Assembly: GCA_025403435.1 (NCBI GenBank)
Contig: CM046343.1
Span: 25,203,126-25,267,125, forward strand
Direction of reading: 5' to 3'
DNA from: Artocarpus heterophyllus
Taxonomy: Eukaryota; Streptophyta; Magnoliopsida; Rosales; Moraceae
Length of the DNA stretch: 64,000 nucleotides
Part shown: positions 24,030 to 37,262 of the stretch, in pieces
Position numbering within the stretch: the stretch's first letter is position 1
How the letters are laid out: the number at the start of each line of letters is the position of its first letter
The notes under the pieces: model-generated
The model's input: the letters and a program-made list of their open reading frames with translations, nothing else
The model's database searches: none
Told to the model about the DNA's origin: nothing
Translations under genes and position numbers: made by a program

Positions 24030-27000
24030 TTTCAATATTATGATGTTTCTTTTTAAGACTTTCTTTCTTTCTTTCTTTCTTTCTTTTTTTTTTTTTTTCT
24101 TTGATGGGAATATTTCATCTTAAATTAGAAAGGTGCAAACCCTAATAAAGCTTTTAAGGAAAAGAAAGTATTACTCACCTCTATTGGCAGTTTTAATTTT
24201 ATTTTGATTTATTTTCATATTAGAAAAATCGTTTTAGTCTTGGAAAACATCCATTTATGTGTTTGTAGTATATATTTGTATAAAAAAAATAACACTAAAT
24301 AATACAGTTTCAAATCTTAATATAAGCAAATAGCACACTTTTAAAATTATTTAAGTACATAGTGTTGTTGAAACATATGTTCTTTTTAAACACTTAAATT
24401 TTCAATTTTATCTTCTCTTTTTTCTCTTTTTCTTTTTGTTTTAGTTTTTTGTTATCTCAATGTTGTTTTGTGTTTTTATTTATGTCATTTTATACTAAAA
24501 TAAGTTTCATTTTAATCTAAATGGGTTATTTATATAACATTATTATATTTTAATCTATTTATTTTTAATCCCAATAAATAGTGGTCTAATTCTCTCGTCT
24601 TCCCTTATTTATATAGAACCCAACTACCATGCTATTTATTAGTGAAACTTTTATATTTTTTATGGATGTAGGCTTTCGTTTGGGAAGCATGTTAAAAAAA
24701 ACAAAGTTTAATTTACTATAGTGTAAAGTTCTTATATGCTAGAGTAAAAAGCAAAAGTTTGCTAAGTGTAAAGCTCTTATATATTACAATATTAAAGTTC
24801 TGACTTCAAATTTCAACAGATTTCTCAAACACACTTGTAAACCCCCACAACACTGCATACTCATCAAAAGAAATCTGAAGGACTAGACACACAACAAATC
24901 TAGATGATTACAATGTCCATTTTTATTAATACACTTCAAAACCAAAAATACTCTAAAGAGAAATACCTGCATATAAGTGATAAAAAAGAAATAACCTTAA
25001 TTGAATTAAAAGGAAAATTACAATGAATGGGCCAACTTTAAAACTTTCAAAAGTAAATAACCTTTTTACTTAACAGAAATAATAGGCTGATTCTCAAAAA
25101 AGAAAATAACGAACAAACTCCATTTTTAAAATATTGATCTTATTTTTTTACCCGTGATATCTCTCTCTCTCTCCTTCTCACTCCCCCAACGTCTTTCTCT
25201 CCTTTCTCCTACCGACTCCCTCTCATCCTTCCAAACTCACTCCCTATGTCGCTCTCTCCTCCCGATCTCTCTGTCTCTATGGCTTCCTCGTCTCTCCATT
25301 GATGTTGCCGTTACCGTTGCGAGGCAGAGCAGTGGCAAAGATTGACGCCGGCAACATAAAAATATTGTCATGTGGCGAACGAGAGACTAGATCTTCATCA
25401 TGACAAGAGAAAAGCCGTCCTTCGTTTTGACATTAGAGCTTTCTCGCAAAAGCTTGGATTGGGCAATGGATATTCAAAGTTGTATTTATGTTGATGGTGA
25501 ACTCAAGAGGAGAGTTTACAAGTTAGCATAGAGCCAATACATATCTTAAATTATCTTTGTTTGTCAAACAAGGTTTGGTCATTTTAAAAAAATTAAACCA
25601 TAAAAGTTAAGAGGAGGAATGGTTTTTGGATGGTTTGAGAAACATAGAGATATTTTTTTAATTTAAAAAGACCCAAGAACAGATAATGTTTTTAAATAAA
25701 ACACAAGAAATGCTTTTTGTATTTTCTGAGAAAAAACATACATCATACCTTTGAGACTTTCTTAAGTGGGATCCATTAATGCACGTTTTCAAGTTGTTAG
25801 ATTATATTACTGATAAGTAAATTTTTCGGTTCCTACCGGGAAATTTCTCATACCGTTAACTGATTCCCGTGATTGGTTATTATGTATTATTATGGGTTCT
25901 ACCAACTCATTGTCTACTCAAAACAAAACGACATGGTTCTGAGTCATCACCCTTCACTAATGTCCATATATAAATGTTTGTATTTAACGAGTGCATCGTC
26001 ATGTGTATTTTATATTTAAAAAATGATAGTCATTTATTTCATAATCACTCTTACTTCTCCTTATTATAAAAAAAAACTAGAGTGACAGACTTAAACTAAA
26101 ATATAAGACAGTGGTTGATAATTATGTTTTATATTAACATAAAAAATTAAAAAAAAAAAACATGTGGCAAAAGCAGAAACAAGAAAGGAGAGAACGAGAG
26201 TGTTAAAAGAAGTGACCACAACATTTCTCTCTATATTTTTCATAAATTAATCTAATAGGAAATTGAATATGAATTATATATTAGCGAGCACCTAGAAGAA
26301 TAGAGAGAAAAAGCTTCTAAATGTACAAAATACGTAGCTCCGATTAATCTGTTGAAAAATCATAGTCCTCTTAGTTCCTTAAAAATTGACTTTGGGTGAC
26401 ACAACTTAAAAGATCGGATGCAATCTACAGATTGAAGCCTATGTATGCCAGTTTCTTCGGCGCCAAGGAATGGAGTTGCTCAAATTGTAGCTTCTCCTAG
26501 CGAAATGTCTAGTGTTGTAGGATGTTGTTGGATTTTTTGTCCCCTATTTACATTTATGATGCAATTTGTAAGAATATTGCCCGGATTTAATGATGTTGAT
26601 TCTTCAGTCCAAGGGCAAAAAATAGTGGAAATAGTTGTGGCATCATATAAGCCTTCACCGTGCACTTGAGTAGAACAAATCAGACCAATACTCACTTTCT
26701 ACTTTTGTTGTTTATATCAACTTAAGAAGACACAAAATTATTAACAAACACAAACAAAAACAAAAAATAGAAAAAAAAATTAAAGAAAAGAGCACAAAAT
26801 TAAATAGATGAGTTAAGAGAACAAATTTCTTAATTTTCTCGATATAGTGGGCCATAAGAGAATGGACACAAATTTTAGGAACTATTTGTCCCTTAGTTTT
26901 GTTCCATTCTCTTAAAATTTTCGCTTATCAAGTTGATATAAAATCGGAGACAGTAAAAGAAAAAAATTATAATGTTCAACAAAGAACATAAATCTTATAT

Positions 27001-27869
27001 TCTTCTAGTAAAAGATTTTTGTTCCCAATTAGCAAAAGGTCCATGGATTCCTTCTTTCAAAAATTACAATAAATATTATTTTTAAAACTTTTCAAAAATA
27101 AATAGCATGTTTTTAAAATATTTTAACTTAAATAATTTATTTTTTAATAAATAATCTGTTTACTAATTTAATTATTTTCCAAGAATAAATAGAATATTAA
27201 CGAATAAATATGCTATTCACTTCAAAATATTTTAAAACACGCTATTTCCCTATAGCAAAATTTCGCAAACATCGCCATCTTTCTCTCTTTCAATACATCT
27301 TGGGTTGCCATTGGGTCAACGATTCTTTCTTATTTGGATTAGGCCCCTTATGGTGGATGTTGATCATTTTGGTTCCATGTCTGTGGTAATTGTTTTACAA
27401 GAAAATCACGCGTGTTATGTCACATTTTTAAAAATTGTATTTACTTATTTTAGTTGTGTTTATTTATGTCATATTTAACAAAAGTTATACCATACTATCA
27501 TTTATATTATATGTTAAGTTATACCATAAATAAACATTTATGGCATTTATAAATAAATAAATAAATCTTGAAAGAAGGCATTTGTTTTCTTCTCTTGTGA
27601 GCTTGATGACCAACTACAAGGGAGAAGGAGAAGAGCTCTATTATTTTTCTTGCACGCCTTGGATCTTGTTCTGCAGCAACTTTGGTTTTGAGAATGACAA
27701 TTCTTCCATCAATCTAATAGTTGTGGAGGTGTTCCAAAAGGAACCTTACTTGTTGAATAAGCGTCAAGAAACAATCGAACCCATAAAAATAAGCAGACAA
27801 TTAATGCATAATGAATCAAATAAGCTTTTTACTATAAAAAATGTTAATGGTCGTACATAAAAATATATT
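24030..27869. other. AT-rich spacer with repeats
   Basis: It holds a CTTT microsatellite (about 24057-24086), a CT-rich low-complexity stretch (25154-25300), an inverted AT repeat (27097-27125 against 27222-27248) and a short inverted pair AAGAGAATGG / CCATTCTCTT near 26860-26920. I see no supported gene. Confidence 0.45.
24670..24835. mobile_element. MITE, Harbinger-like family copy
   Basis: The left end is TTTCGTTTGGGAAGCATG; the right end has inverted TTTCTCAAACAC. The core words GTGTAAAGTTCTTATATGCT and GTGTAAAGCTCTTATAT match the other copies. Confidence 0.45.
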
Positions 27870-29480
27870 TGCTATAAGGCAATATTGGGATTGGTGCCTA
27901 TAAGTATGTGATGTATAGACATTAATTTTTATATTTAATTAATGGATTAATTATATTTTATATAGTTCCATGCATATTGTTTAGATGTTTTATACATATC
28001 ATCATGATTATTTATGTGACTTTAAGTATAGTACATAAGAGTTATGTATTGAGAGGATGATACTTAAAGAATAATAATCTAAACTATGTCTGTAACAAAT
28101 AATTGAAGTTGATATGTTTAATAATTATTACTAGTAAGTTCATCCCTATTTTGAATGGAATAGTCTAACCTAGGCATTGGATAAAGGTACTTTATATAAT
28201 ATGATTACATATGACTAGAACAAGATTAATTTGATTCCCTTATAATCTCTGTAAACAAACAGAGAATTCGAATTTAATCAATGGTGATTATATATAGAAC
28301 GATCTTAATCTTGCAGTATTAGCGGACTCCTATTTATGAAATTTTGTTCTTTAAATTAGTTGGTAAAATTTTTTATCTCATAGAATCACATTCCATGTAT
28401 TTTAAGAACACAATGAAATAAATATCTAAAAATATTGATATACAAGATAAAATCCATTCCTTCAATATGAAGTAAAAAGAATAGTTCTTTTAAGTGTTGA
28501 TTCAGGACTTGAACAATAAGATCGCTCATTATGATAAGATCATAAATATATTGCTCATTAGAAAAGCAGTGATACTTAAAGAGAAAGATGTAATTAAAGA
28601 AGTTAGTGAAATTTTGTACCTAACTTTAATTATGAACTAGTTACGGAGTATTGATCTATATGTATTATATTAATGAACGATTTAAATTCTTTGAATAAAT
28701 TATATTTATAATTTTAAGAGTCAAGTTTCAAGTTTTTAGTGGAATAATTTTAGAATTAATAATTTGATAAATTAATTAAGTTGTAAATTAATTATTTGCA
28801 TGACATCTTTAAAATATTATTTTAATGAATAGGATATGGATTATTAATTTATAAGAGTGATTGAATTTTAAATTAATATACTCTTTGAAATTAAATAATC
28901 ATAAATTAGATAACACAGTGTGGTAGACCCACACTGATAGTGGCACACACCTGACACGAGGAGGTATCCTTGTGTAGTGCAAACTTCTTCTCGAAGTTTC
29001 TTGTTTTGAAAACTTAAATATTTTTTATTTTTGAAAAATAAGAGGTTTCTAAATTAGGTATTTGAATTTTGGAGACAAAACGGATTTGAGTAACAAGGAG
29101 ATTTCTTCTCTTTATCTGATAAAGCATAGGCACCACACACACAAGGATTCTACCTGTAGGTGGTGCCAATCAGTCTTAGTAGGAGGAGATAAATTTTAGG
29201 ATTATTGAATAAACATTGTAAACAAATTTGAGTTTAAAAAAGATCTATATTATGCATCTATACATAGATGTTTATAGAGAGCTTTTGTATTCATTCTTCT
29301 CACTCACTTTCGAAAAAAGAAAGTCTGAAGAGAAGAGTTCTTTATAGTCACTGCTTGCTTTCTCATATGTTGAGTATAAAGCAAGGACTTAAATATTTAT
29401 GCAGTGTGTGACTCATTTCCTCAACCTAAGAAGCTCACATGTCTGGTCATCTGATACTAGAGACTAGGCATAGAAAAATT
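27870..29480. mobile_element. Possible non-coding retroelement remnant
   Basis: The stretch is non-coding but differs from plain spacer. It has structured words such as TTGGTGCCTATAAGTATGTG, GTGTTGATTCAGGACTTGAA and AGTGGCACACACCTGACACG, a style I associate with an LTR or leader region common in eudicots. I cannot fix the ends, and no coding domain is attached. It could also be ordinary spacer. Confidence 0.3.
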
Positions 29481-30592
29481 AAGAAGTTAAAGAATTTTTC
29501 AAGTAATTACATCATTGATCTAATCAGATGATGATAGTGTTTGTAATATGCATTAATATATGAAGCCTATATATAATGCTGCTTGTTAGTGAATTTTCTC
29601 TTTTCGTAGTCTATAAATAGAGGCATATTATCAAAATACATTAAAATGTTTATGTTTTCTTTTTTCTTCTAATTTTCTTCTTTAATTTCTAATCATTGCG
29701 TTTAAAAAGCAACATCCTAATTGCTTCCGAAAAACAAAAACTTTCTTTCCATCAAATCCCTCGTGTCCAACGTCCTTCTTTATTGCCATATCGCTCTAAC
29801 GAGCAACACCTCTATGGCTCTTACAAATTAAAAAAAGCGCCCTTACGTCCACTCCATTCCTCTGTGCCCTTGCACCCTTGACATTGATTGTTGTCCTTAT
29901 GCAACTACCCCCGTCATTATTTTCTCAAAAAATAATAAAAAAAATTCCATTGGAATTTCTTACCTGAGATCTATCTTCATGTGGCATATCAAGAAAAGTT
30001 AATATTTTATGTACTGTTATTTTGTCAGCAGTTTGAATTTATTTGCATCAATTATCAAATTAAAAAATATATTGATTTATAATCTTGGGTATTTTATCGA
30101 TTTTATACTTGTAACCTCTATTTATATGGAGCTCATCAATAGGGCTCTTTATTAGTGAATTTTTTCTTCTTCTTATTTGCCAATTTACACCATTTGTTCT
30201 CTTCTTCCTCTTATTTTCTTTTTAATTTTTAATACAAGATCATCGCTAAATATCCAATTTTTTGTTAATTAGGTAATTACTAGATATTATCCAGTCATTC
30301 AGTTGTCACTTTTTAGACATCATGCCCTATTTTTCCATCTAATGGAATTTTCTCATTGAGCGTTGTCATTTGTCATTTGGGGGGTTTTAATGAGGTTTTT
30401 AAACGGGAGAGTAGATCTTTTATCTCAGATGCTTTAGCCAATATTATATACTGAAATTTCCTTGCAACATGTTAATTTGATTAAAAAAGTTGTTTTTGCA
30501 ATTAGAAAATATCATATTGGCGAATTGAGGCTGGATCAATAGATGATAAGTGGATGTGTAATTATTTTTAATGATTGTATCGGCAAATAGTG

Positions 30593-30624
<32 letters not shown>

Positions 30625-33180
30625 AGGTAAAATATCATATTGGAAAAAGATTGTATTATGTCATATGTTGGCTAATAAAATAAAGAGATTTTGGCAGTAA
30701 TTAAATGACTCTTGGTGTAAAGCAAACTCTAAAATACTTTGTAAAGTTCTGTGGGATACTGATATTATATGTTATATATATATATATATGTATGTATATA
30801 TATATATGTCGAATTCCTCAAATCACAATCATCCTTACCTTAGCCGGCTTTACCAAAGTGTAACAGCATACGCGTTTCAATTGAAGCCCTTTGTTTAAAT
30901 ATGCAATTTGTGCGATCAATTATTTCAACTTGCCTTAATTTATGAGACGGCCGTATAAGAGGAAAAAGGGTTAATCTTATATCTTAGAATTATTTTAAGA
31001 ATCTAATATTATTAAAAGTGATTATTTTTATAATATTATAATTTTTACTATTTTTAAAAATTAAATATTTTTAAATATAAGCGTGAGAAGGTAATAAAAA
31101 CACCAATCCATACACATAGCCTCCTACTAAAAGAAACATGCCACTCACATACAATTGATTTACAGGGCTTCACAGGCAGAAAACACCCAAGAAAATACAC
31201 ATAATATCGAGCACACATATGACAAAAGACGTTGTTAAAAAGTGTTTTTTCCTTAAATGAAAATTATCGATCATTCGAGTTTATATCCTTTAAAAAAAAG
31301 TTACATCCTTCCATTCTCTAATAGGTTAGGCCTTGTTCAATGCTTTCAATTTTTTAAACAAAAACTATGTTTGGTAACTACACGTTTAATGATATTATCG
31401 TCGTTAAATATATGTTTCTTTTAAATAAAAAGAAAAGAAATACATAGCTCATTGCGGAAAAAGTGGCAAGGTTGAACAAGGAAACAGATGGCACTCAAGT
31501 TGGATCAACGAAACCAGCTACGAGGTTCTTGTGAAGAAAAGGCCAGAAGCAATTATTTTGAAAGAATCTTCAAAAAATTATGGTCAAACTGCAATTTTCA
31601 AAATTAGAGGTGTGGAAAATGTAATTTTATGAAAAAAATTTACAAATAGATTACCAAAAAAAATTATATTTTGACCCTTCATTTTTTAAAAAACTATAAT
31701 TTAACCTCGATTTTTAAAAATCTTAGCAAATATATCTCTAGAAAAATTTCTATACCTATATTTACTTAATCCAGTTAGATCTCAACCTAGGTTGTTGTTC
31801 TCGTCATACGCCCTGGCTTGTTGGCACGAGCGTGGTGCTAATCGCGGCCCATCGAACGGACCCTAAGCTCTTGTTACTTTGGGTGGCCATTTCAGCTTCA
31901 CCATTATAAACATCAACAAAAGTTTGAATTATTTTTTAAAACCACATATTTTTTCCTCAATTTTTGAATTACTAGATTAATACTCCAAATAATCATGACT
32001 AACTAGAATTTGCTCGTGCCACTTTAATTTTCTTGTACTTCCCGAATTATTTATTATTATTTTTAAAAAATTTAGATTGGGAATTGAACTCGAAACCTCG
32101 GGGTGGAATCATCAATGGTTTACCGATAAACTATATATGCCTCTAGCCGTACATTTTTAAAAATATTTTTAGGCTGTTCGGCAATATAGTTGAAACCATA
32201 TAGTTATATTTTAAACAAAGCTTTAATCAACTCTTGGTTTGAACTATTGGTTTGTTTAGTGCGCAGGCTGAGAATTATGTGATTTATAACTTTATAGTTT
32301 GTACTATGGATTATAAATTGTATGGTTTAAATGGTGGTTTTAAACAGGCTTTTGAAATATAAAGATTTAAAATGAGAATAAAACATCATATTAAGTTTAA
32401 ACGAGAACTAATGTTTGAAAAACTATAGTTTATGAAAGAAAAACGAGAATGAGAATGATTTTTATTGTGGAAAATAGTTTAAACCACATGAACTTGAAGT
32501 GGGTGGATAAAGTCTGGATTTTGAGGGATTTTGGTCATTTTAAAACCGCATCTATAGTTTGTACCAAACACCAGTTTAAACTACCTTTATAGTTTGAACT
32601 ACCTTAAACGATTTTGAATCTTCGTACCAAACGGGCTATAAGTAATTCTCAAACGGCCCATTAATTTAATTTTATTTATTTATTTTGAAATAGATTGAAT
32701 TTCTCCACAGTTGAAAATCCGATTTCGTTTTGATTGTTCTCTAGCTAGTAGTAATGGTTTTATTTTCGCGCAGATTAATGATGGTCGTATTATCGATTGA
32801 GTGGAGCCAGCACTTGACCATCCATCGCTGAAAAATCACAAAGTTCGGGTAGTTAATTAATCACTTAAATTCATTTAAAGTTAGAACAACTAATTGAAGC
32901 GTGTGAGTAACATTACTCATTAGTCCCACTATTCTTCCTATTTTATTCAAGGAAACATTAGAGTTAATATTTTTACTTACATTACATGTACATGTACTCA
33001 AATCTTTACAATGTCCCTAACTCGGACATTTTATTTATTTATTTATTTAAAGACAATGCCTAGTTCATGTCCTCCGGTCACAATCTCAGAATTAGCCTTT
33101 TCAAGTGATAACAAAACCAACGTCAACCGCGATAGCAAAGAGGGGTGCCCTATCAGAACGATCCCAATACACCGGACAAC
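29481..33180. other. AT-rich spacer
   Basis: Contains TA microsatellites (30593-30617, 30771-30808), a possible MITE with ends GGCTGTTCGGCAATA and ACCAAACGGGCTATAAG (about 32170-32640), and a possible SINE-like stretch on the minus strand at 32040-32150 with a B-box-like GAGTTCAATTCC. No gene seen. Confidence 0.4.
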
Positions 33181-33710
33181 CACTACAAGAAAAACTATAT
33201 TTAATGATATATTATTTACAACATGTAGTTTTTCAATGTTGTTGAAAAGTACATACAACGACATATCTAACAAACATGTCGTTAATGACATTTGAAACAA
33301 TAATTAACGACATCTATATAAACGTCAGTATTAAAGGTCTCTTTTTAACGACAATAGTTTAGTGTCATTAAATTATTTAACGACAACTAGGAAATGTCGT
33401 CAAAGACTTGGAGATTCTACAACACCCTTTATAGGCGACATCTTGACCAATATCGTCTATAAGGGGTGTCGTAGAATCTTCAAGGCTTTGACGACATCTC
33501 CTACTTGTCGTTAAATAATTTAACGACACTAAACTATTGTCGTTAAAAGAAGAGCTTTAATACGGTATCTATATAGATGTCGTTAATTATTGTTTCAAAT
33601 ATCGTTAACGGCATCTTTATTGGAGATGTTATTGTATGTACTTTTCAACGACATTCAAAAACTACATGTTGTAAATAATATGTCGTTAAAAGTATTTTTT
33701 TTTATTCTAA
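33181..33710. mobile_element. CACTA-type fold-back MITE
   Basis: It begins CACTACAAGAAAAAC, the classic terminal sequence of plant CACTA (En/Spm) elements. Almost the entire length is one inverted repeat with arms of about 255 bp meeting near 33445 (ATTCTACAACACCC against GGGGTGTCGTAGAAT). The arms are studded with ACGACA/TGTCGT words. The right end is diverged and does not end in a clean CTTGTAGTG, so the 3' boundary is approximate and no 3-bp target duplication can be confirmed. It has no coding capacity. Confidence 0.75.
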
Positions 33711-34160
33711 CTTGAACAAGATTCTTACTGTATATATAATGAAAATAAGTACCGGATATGATCATCAAGATGACATTATCTATAATCAGTCATATATAAG
33801 ACTTAATATATAATAATATATAGAGGAGGGCGTACTACTTTTCAATGATAAATTCTGAATACTGTTTTTTGGTTACGGCTGGGAAAGATTATTAGTGAAA
33901 CTGAGTACATCCACTTGGATTGACATCGATTAACTTAACCTAATTCTTCATTCTAATTAAAAAAGAGAGATTTTGACGGTGAGGATTAAAAAAACTAATG
34001 GTTTTTCAGCCGTCAAGTTTATATCAAAGATATATTTTACATATTTATATATTTTTTTATTTTGATATAATTTTAACTGCATCAAACAATTAAAAACGTA
34101 ATATACATTGAATATACATACGTAAAATATGTTATATTTTGATTGAGAATTAATATAAAC
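33711..34160. other. AT-rich spacer between MITE and P450 fragment
   Basis: Only AT-rich sequence with short inverted words (GACGGT...ACGTAAAATATG). No continuation of the P450 gene is visible. Confidence 0.5.
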
Positions 34161-35131
34161 CTACGCGATAGCTTTGATTTGGGCAAATGTGAGCTCCATA
34201 TCAAGAACGTTATCCTTCTGAAGTTGTAAAAGAATATCAACAAAGTCCTTGATCACACGGTCGGACGACCCTGAGGTAGTACTGTTCACAACCTCACTAC
34301 GTTCTTCAAGCACACGATTACAAAAAGCATTCAATTCTCCCACACTCGTTTTCAGCTCACCCACAAACCCTCTAACAACATCAATCCTTTCTAAAGCAGG
34401 GAAGAAATCCCCTACGCTGAACGCCACGAGCTGCACCATTATCTTCCACACCACCTCCGCCAGTCTCTTCCCTTGATCGTCTCCCTCGGCTAATTCCCCG
34501 CTAAATCCCCTCCCGAAAATACACCGCGAGATCACGTTGTTCGACGTCGTGAGCGGCAATGCCGTCAGGTTTACGGACTCCCCGCAGCCGTAGGCCTTTC
34601 CAAGCTTTTCGACCAACGACGACACCTCTTGCTCCCTCACCTGACTGAAACGACCGAACCATCTTGGGGCTCAGGAGCTCCAGGGACGCACAGCTTGCGG
34701 GTCCGCTTCCAGTACTCGCCGTAGGGAGAGAAGACGATGTCCTTTCCGCCGTGGTAGAGGACGTCGGAGGTGGTAGATGTAAACCTGTCGGAGAAACTAC
34801 GTCGTGATTCTTTGCTCTTTCCTTGACGATGTTTGGAGAGGAAACGACGACGGTCGGGACGCGGCCGAAGGGTAGGAGCATGAGGGGGCCGTACTTTTTG
34901 GAGAGGGACCGAAGGGAGCAGTGGGGGTGGTTGCCGATCTGTTGGAGGTTTCCGATTATCGGTAAGCCTGGCGAAGATGGTGGCAAGTTGAGGAGTAGCT
35001 TTGGTGATCTTTTGCGTGTGAAGTACAAGAGGAGAGGTGGGAGGAGAAGAAAGGAAACGGAAAAGAAAGTTAAAGTGTAGGTCAAATTGCCACAAAGAAT
35101 GCTTCAAGAATGATGAGGCATCTAGTTCCAT
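34161..35131 (-). pseudogene. Cytochrome P450 (CYP71-like), truncated and frameshifted
   Basis: Three overlapping frames together give the N-terminal half of a CYP71-clan P450: membrane anchor ([16 protein letters not shown]), proline hinge ([13 protein letters not shown]), the KKYGPLMLL segment, and the C-helix WxxxR motif in YWKRTRKLC. Sequence typical of the region before the I helix follows, ending DMELTFAQIKAI. Frame changes occur near 34790 (one base lost), near 34680 (one base gained) and near 34645. Similarity stops at TAG (34163-34161), just before the oxygen-binding I helix. The ExxR and Cys-haem motifs are absent in the AT-rich sequence beyond. It cannot make an active enzyme. Sequencing error could explain single shifts but not the lost half. 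Confidence 0.85.
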
Positions 35132-35334
35132 TTTGGTCTCATATGAGAGAAAGCCATGTTAGGGATCTCAATATAGTTATATACAGGAGCTCAGAACTTC
35201 AGGGCTTAGATTTTTTTTTTCTTTTTTATACATTGTTAGTTGTTCTCAAGATTTGAATCCGGATTTTTCATTTAACCCGTCTTATTTTTATTAACTTAAT
35301 TAACGTCAGTCGGTTTTTTACGGTTGGACTTAGC

Positions 35335-35505
35335 TTTTGTTTAACACTTTAGTAGGAACAAATTAATTCTAACTAAGTATAGTATAAAGCTCTTAACAGT
35401 TATAGTAAAAAATAAAAAATTATTACAATATAAAGATCTCATATGCTATAATTCTTAAACTTAAAACCTTTTTTTTTAACTAAAGTGTTTAATGGAAACT
35501 TAGAT
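35335..35505. mobile_element. MITE, Harbinger-like family copy
   Basis: The ends TTTTGTTTAACACTTTAGT and ACTAAAGTGTTTAATGGAAA are inverted copies of each other. The core words GTATAAAGCTCTTAACAG and ACAATATAAAGATCTCATAT match the other copies. Confidence 0.55.
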
Positions 35506-36419
35506 TATATACACGTAGATGAGTTTTTGAATGATTTTGTTTTTTTTACCATTTATAAAAGTGAGTACATAATTTACACGTCATGATTGATAACATGTGC
35601 CAATAGTAGTCTACTATCCTGCCGACAGCGACCGGCTGTATTAGAATTAGAAAAGTAACACTTGTTATTATAGGTATCTAGTTATGATCGTATTACCAAT
35701 AGTAGTTTACCAAGTTACCCGCGGTAGTTTACCTAGAAGCAATTTCACACTAAAATAGCAAACCGAAAACACTCTCGTCCCCACGACGCTACTCTTGCAT
35801 CATCATTGCGACTTGGGCGTGCCATAGTTACCATGTTGTAGCTAGCCGAAAACCTCAAAGATTGGAGAAGGTGAGAGGAGAGAGAGAAAGAAAAAGGTTA
35901 AAAGGATTATTGAATTCTCATTCTAAAAATGAGATGTTTGGGAACTTTTGTTTGAACCAAAAGTTTTGATTCAAACTAAATTTGTTACAATGTTTTCTCT
36001 CATAAAATTTAAATTGCTACAGTATTTTTTGGTTCAAACCTTGGTTCGAACTCACTTTTCAAATGTCTTATAAAATGTCTTACAATTTTTATTTTAAAAA
36101 AATTTAACATCAAATGCCAAAAAAAAAAAAAGAAACTTAATGATGATTATAATTAGTCCTTTTTTTTTTTTTTGAATTCGCTATAACTTCTCTTCCTTAT
36201 TAGGACAAACGTTAAAAAAGAATTCTTGAAGGAGGGGAAGAAGATGGAAAAATACATATAAAAAAAGGAGGTGAAAATTTTTGTCATTCCATTTTGACCT
36301 AATTTCTTGTGTTTCAAGTTTTGTTTTGCCAAAATAAACCTTTTTTCTAATTTCTCTACGTCAGTTTTGAGGCAATCAATTTCCGACCAAAAAGCAGTCG
36401 GTTTTCAAAAGAAGAACCA

Positions 36420-36565
36420 CATGTTGGTAAAATGAGTTTAAACTCATGTGTTTGAATTGTGAACAGTAAAAAGCTCTATACATACTATAGTGTAAAATAA
36501 AAAATGCTAAAATATAAAGCTCTTATATGCTATACTATTTGAGTTTAAACTCGTGAGTTTGAAAT
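36420..36565. mobile_element. MITE, Harbinger-like family copy (ends diverged)
   Basis: The core words AAAAAGCTCTATACATACTA and AATATAAAGCTCTTATATGC lie between two direct copies of GAGTTTAAACTC. Confidence 0.45.
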
Positions 36566-36789
36566 CTTTTGCAAACACCCAAGAAATTGAGCACCAAGCT
36601 TAGGATGAAAAAATTCGTTTAGTTTCTGACCACCATTGGCCGGTTTCCATTCAGTTTTAGAAGATAGTAAATAAGCAGCATGCAGGCAGCAACCAGACAG
36701 TTTACACGCAATAACCAAGGCTTTTTTATTTTTTATTTTGTTGAACATATTATTCTATATAATAAAATAGAAATTAAAAAAAAATAGTA

Positions 36790-37262
36790 TTGTTAACACT
36801 AGTGGCCTCTGAACTTTGGGATTCCTTTTATTTTGCCCTTGAACTTTAAAAATCACCACTTTATTTCCTCAAACTTTTAAATTTTCTCACTTTGCTCCTC
36901 CTATCAATTTTTGGTTAAAACTGAGGGAAATAAACCTATGTGAGGTGCATGTGAAGGGTTGAAACTATTTATGGTTTAACAATGCCCTTCCTGCCTCTAA
37001 AATAGCAAAACACTCAATCTGAAACCCAAATTATTTTTTTCTAACTTTTTAAATGAGAGTGTAAACAATGTATAACTCTCACATGGGACTGAAAAAATAC
37101 TCCTTATGTGAGTCTATTCCTATCACTTTGGATGAAAAATTGGACAGAATGAGCAAAGTGAGGAGATCTAAAAGATTAGGATAGTAAAGTGGTCACTTTT
37201 AAAGTTAGGGAGTATAAAGTGAAAAAGACTTTAAAATTCAAAAGTCATTTGTATTATTAATC
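36790..37262. mobile_element. Fold-back element of about 470 bp
   Basis: The left arm (GAACTTTGGGATTCC... CACTTTGCTCC) and right arm (GAGCAAAGTGAGGAG... AAAGTCATTTG) are inverted copies over about 110 bp each, with an AT-rich middle. No coding capacity; class uncertain (Mutator-like or other fold-back). Confidence 0.5.

Noticed and set aside
25154..25345. Ser/Leu-rich open frame
   Set aside because: Translation of a CT-rich low-complexity stretch; no support for a gene.
26445..26695. Overlapping open frames on both strands of about 70 codons
   Set aside because: No recognisable motif, start context or splice-linked neighbours; probably chance or a very old remnant.
29696..29881. 61-codon open frame
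   Set aside because: Short, no motif, AT-rich surroundings; not supported.
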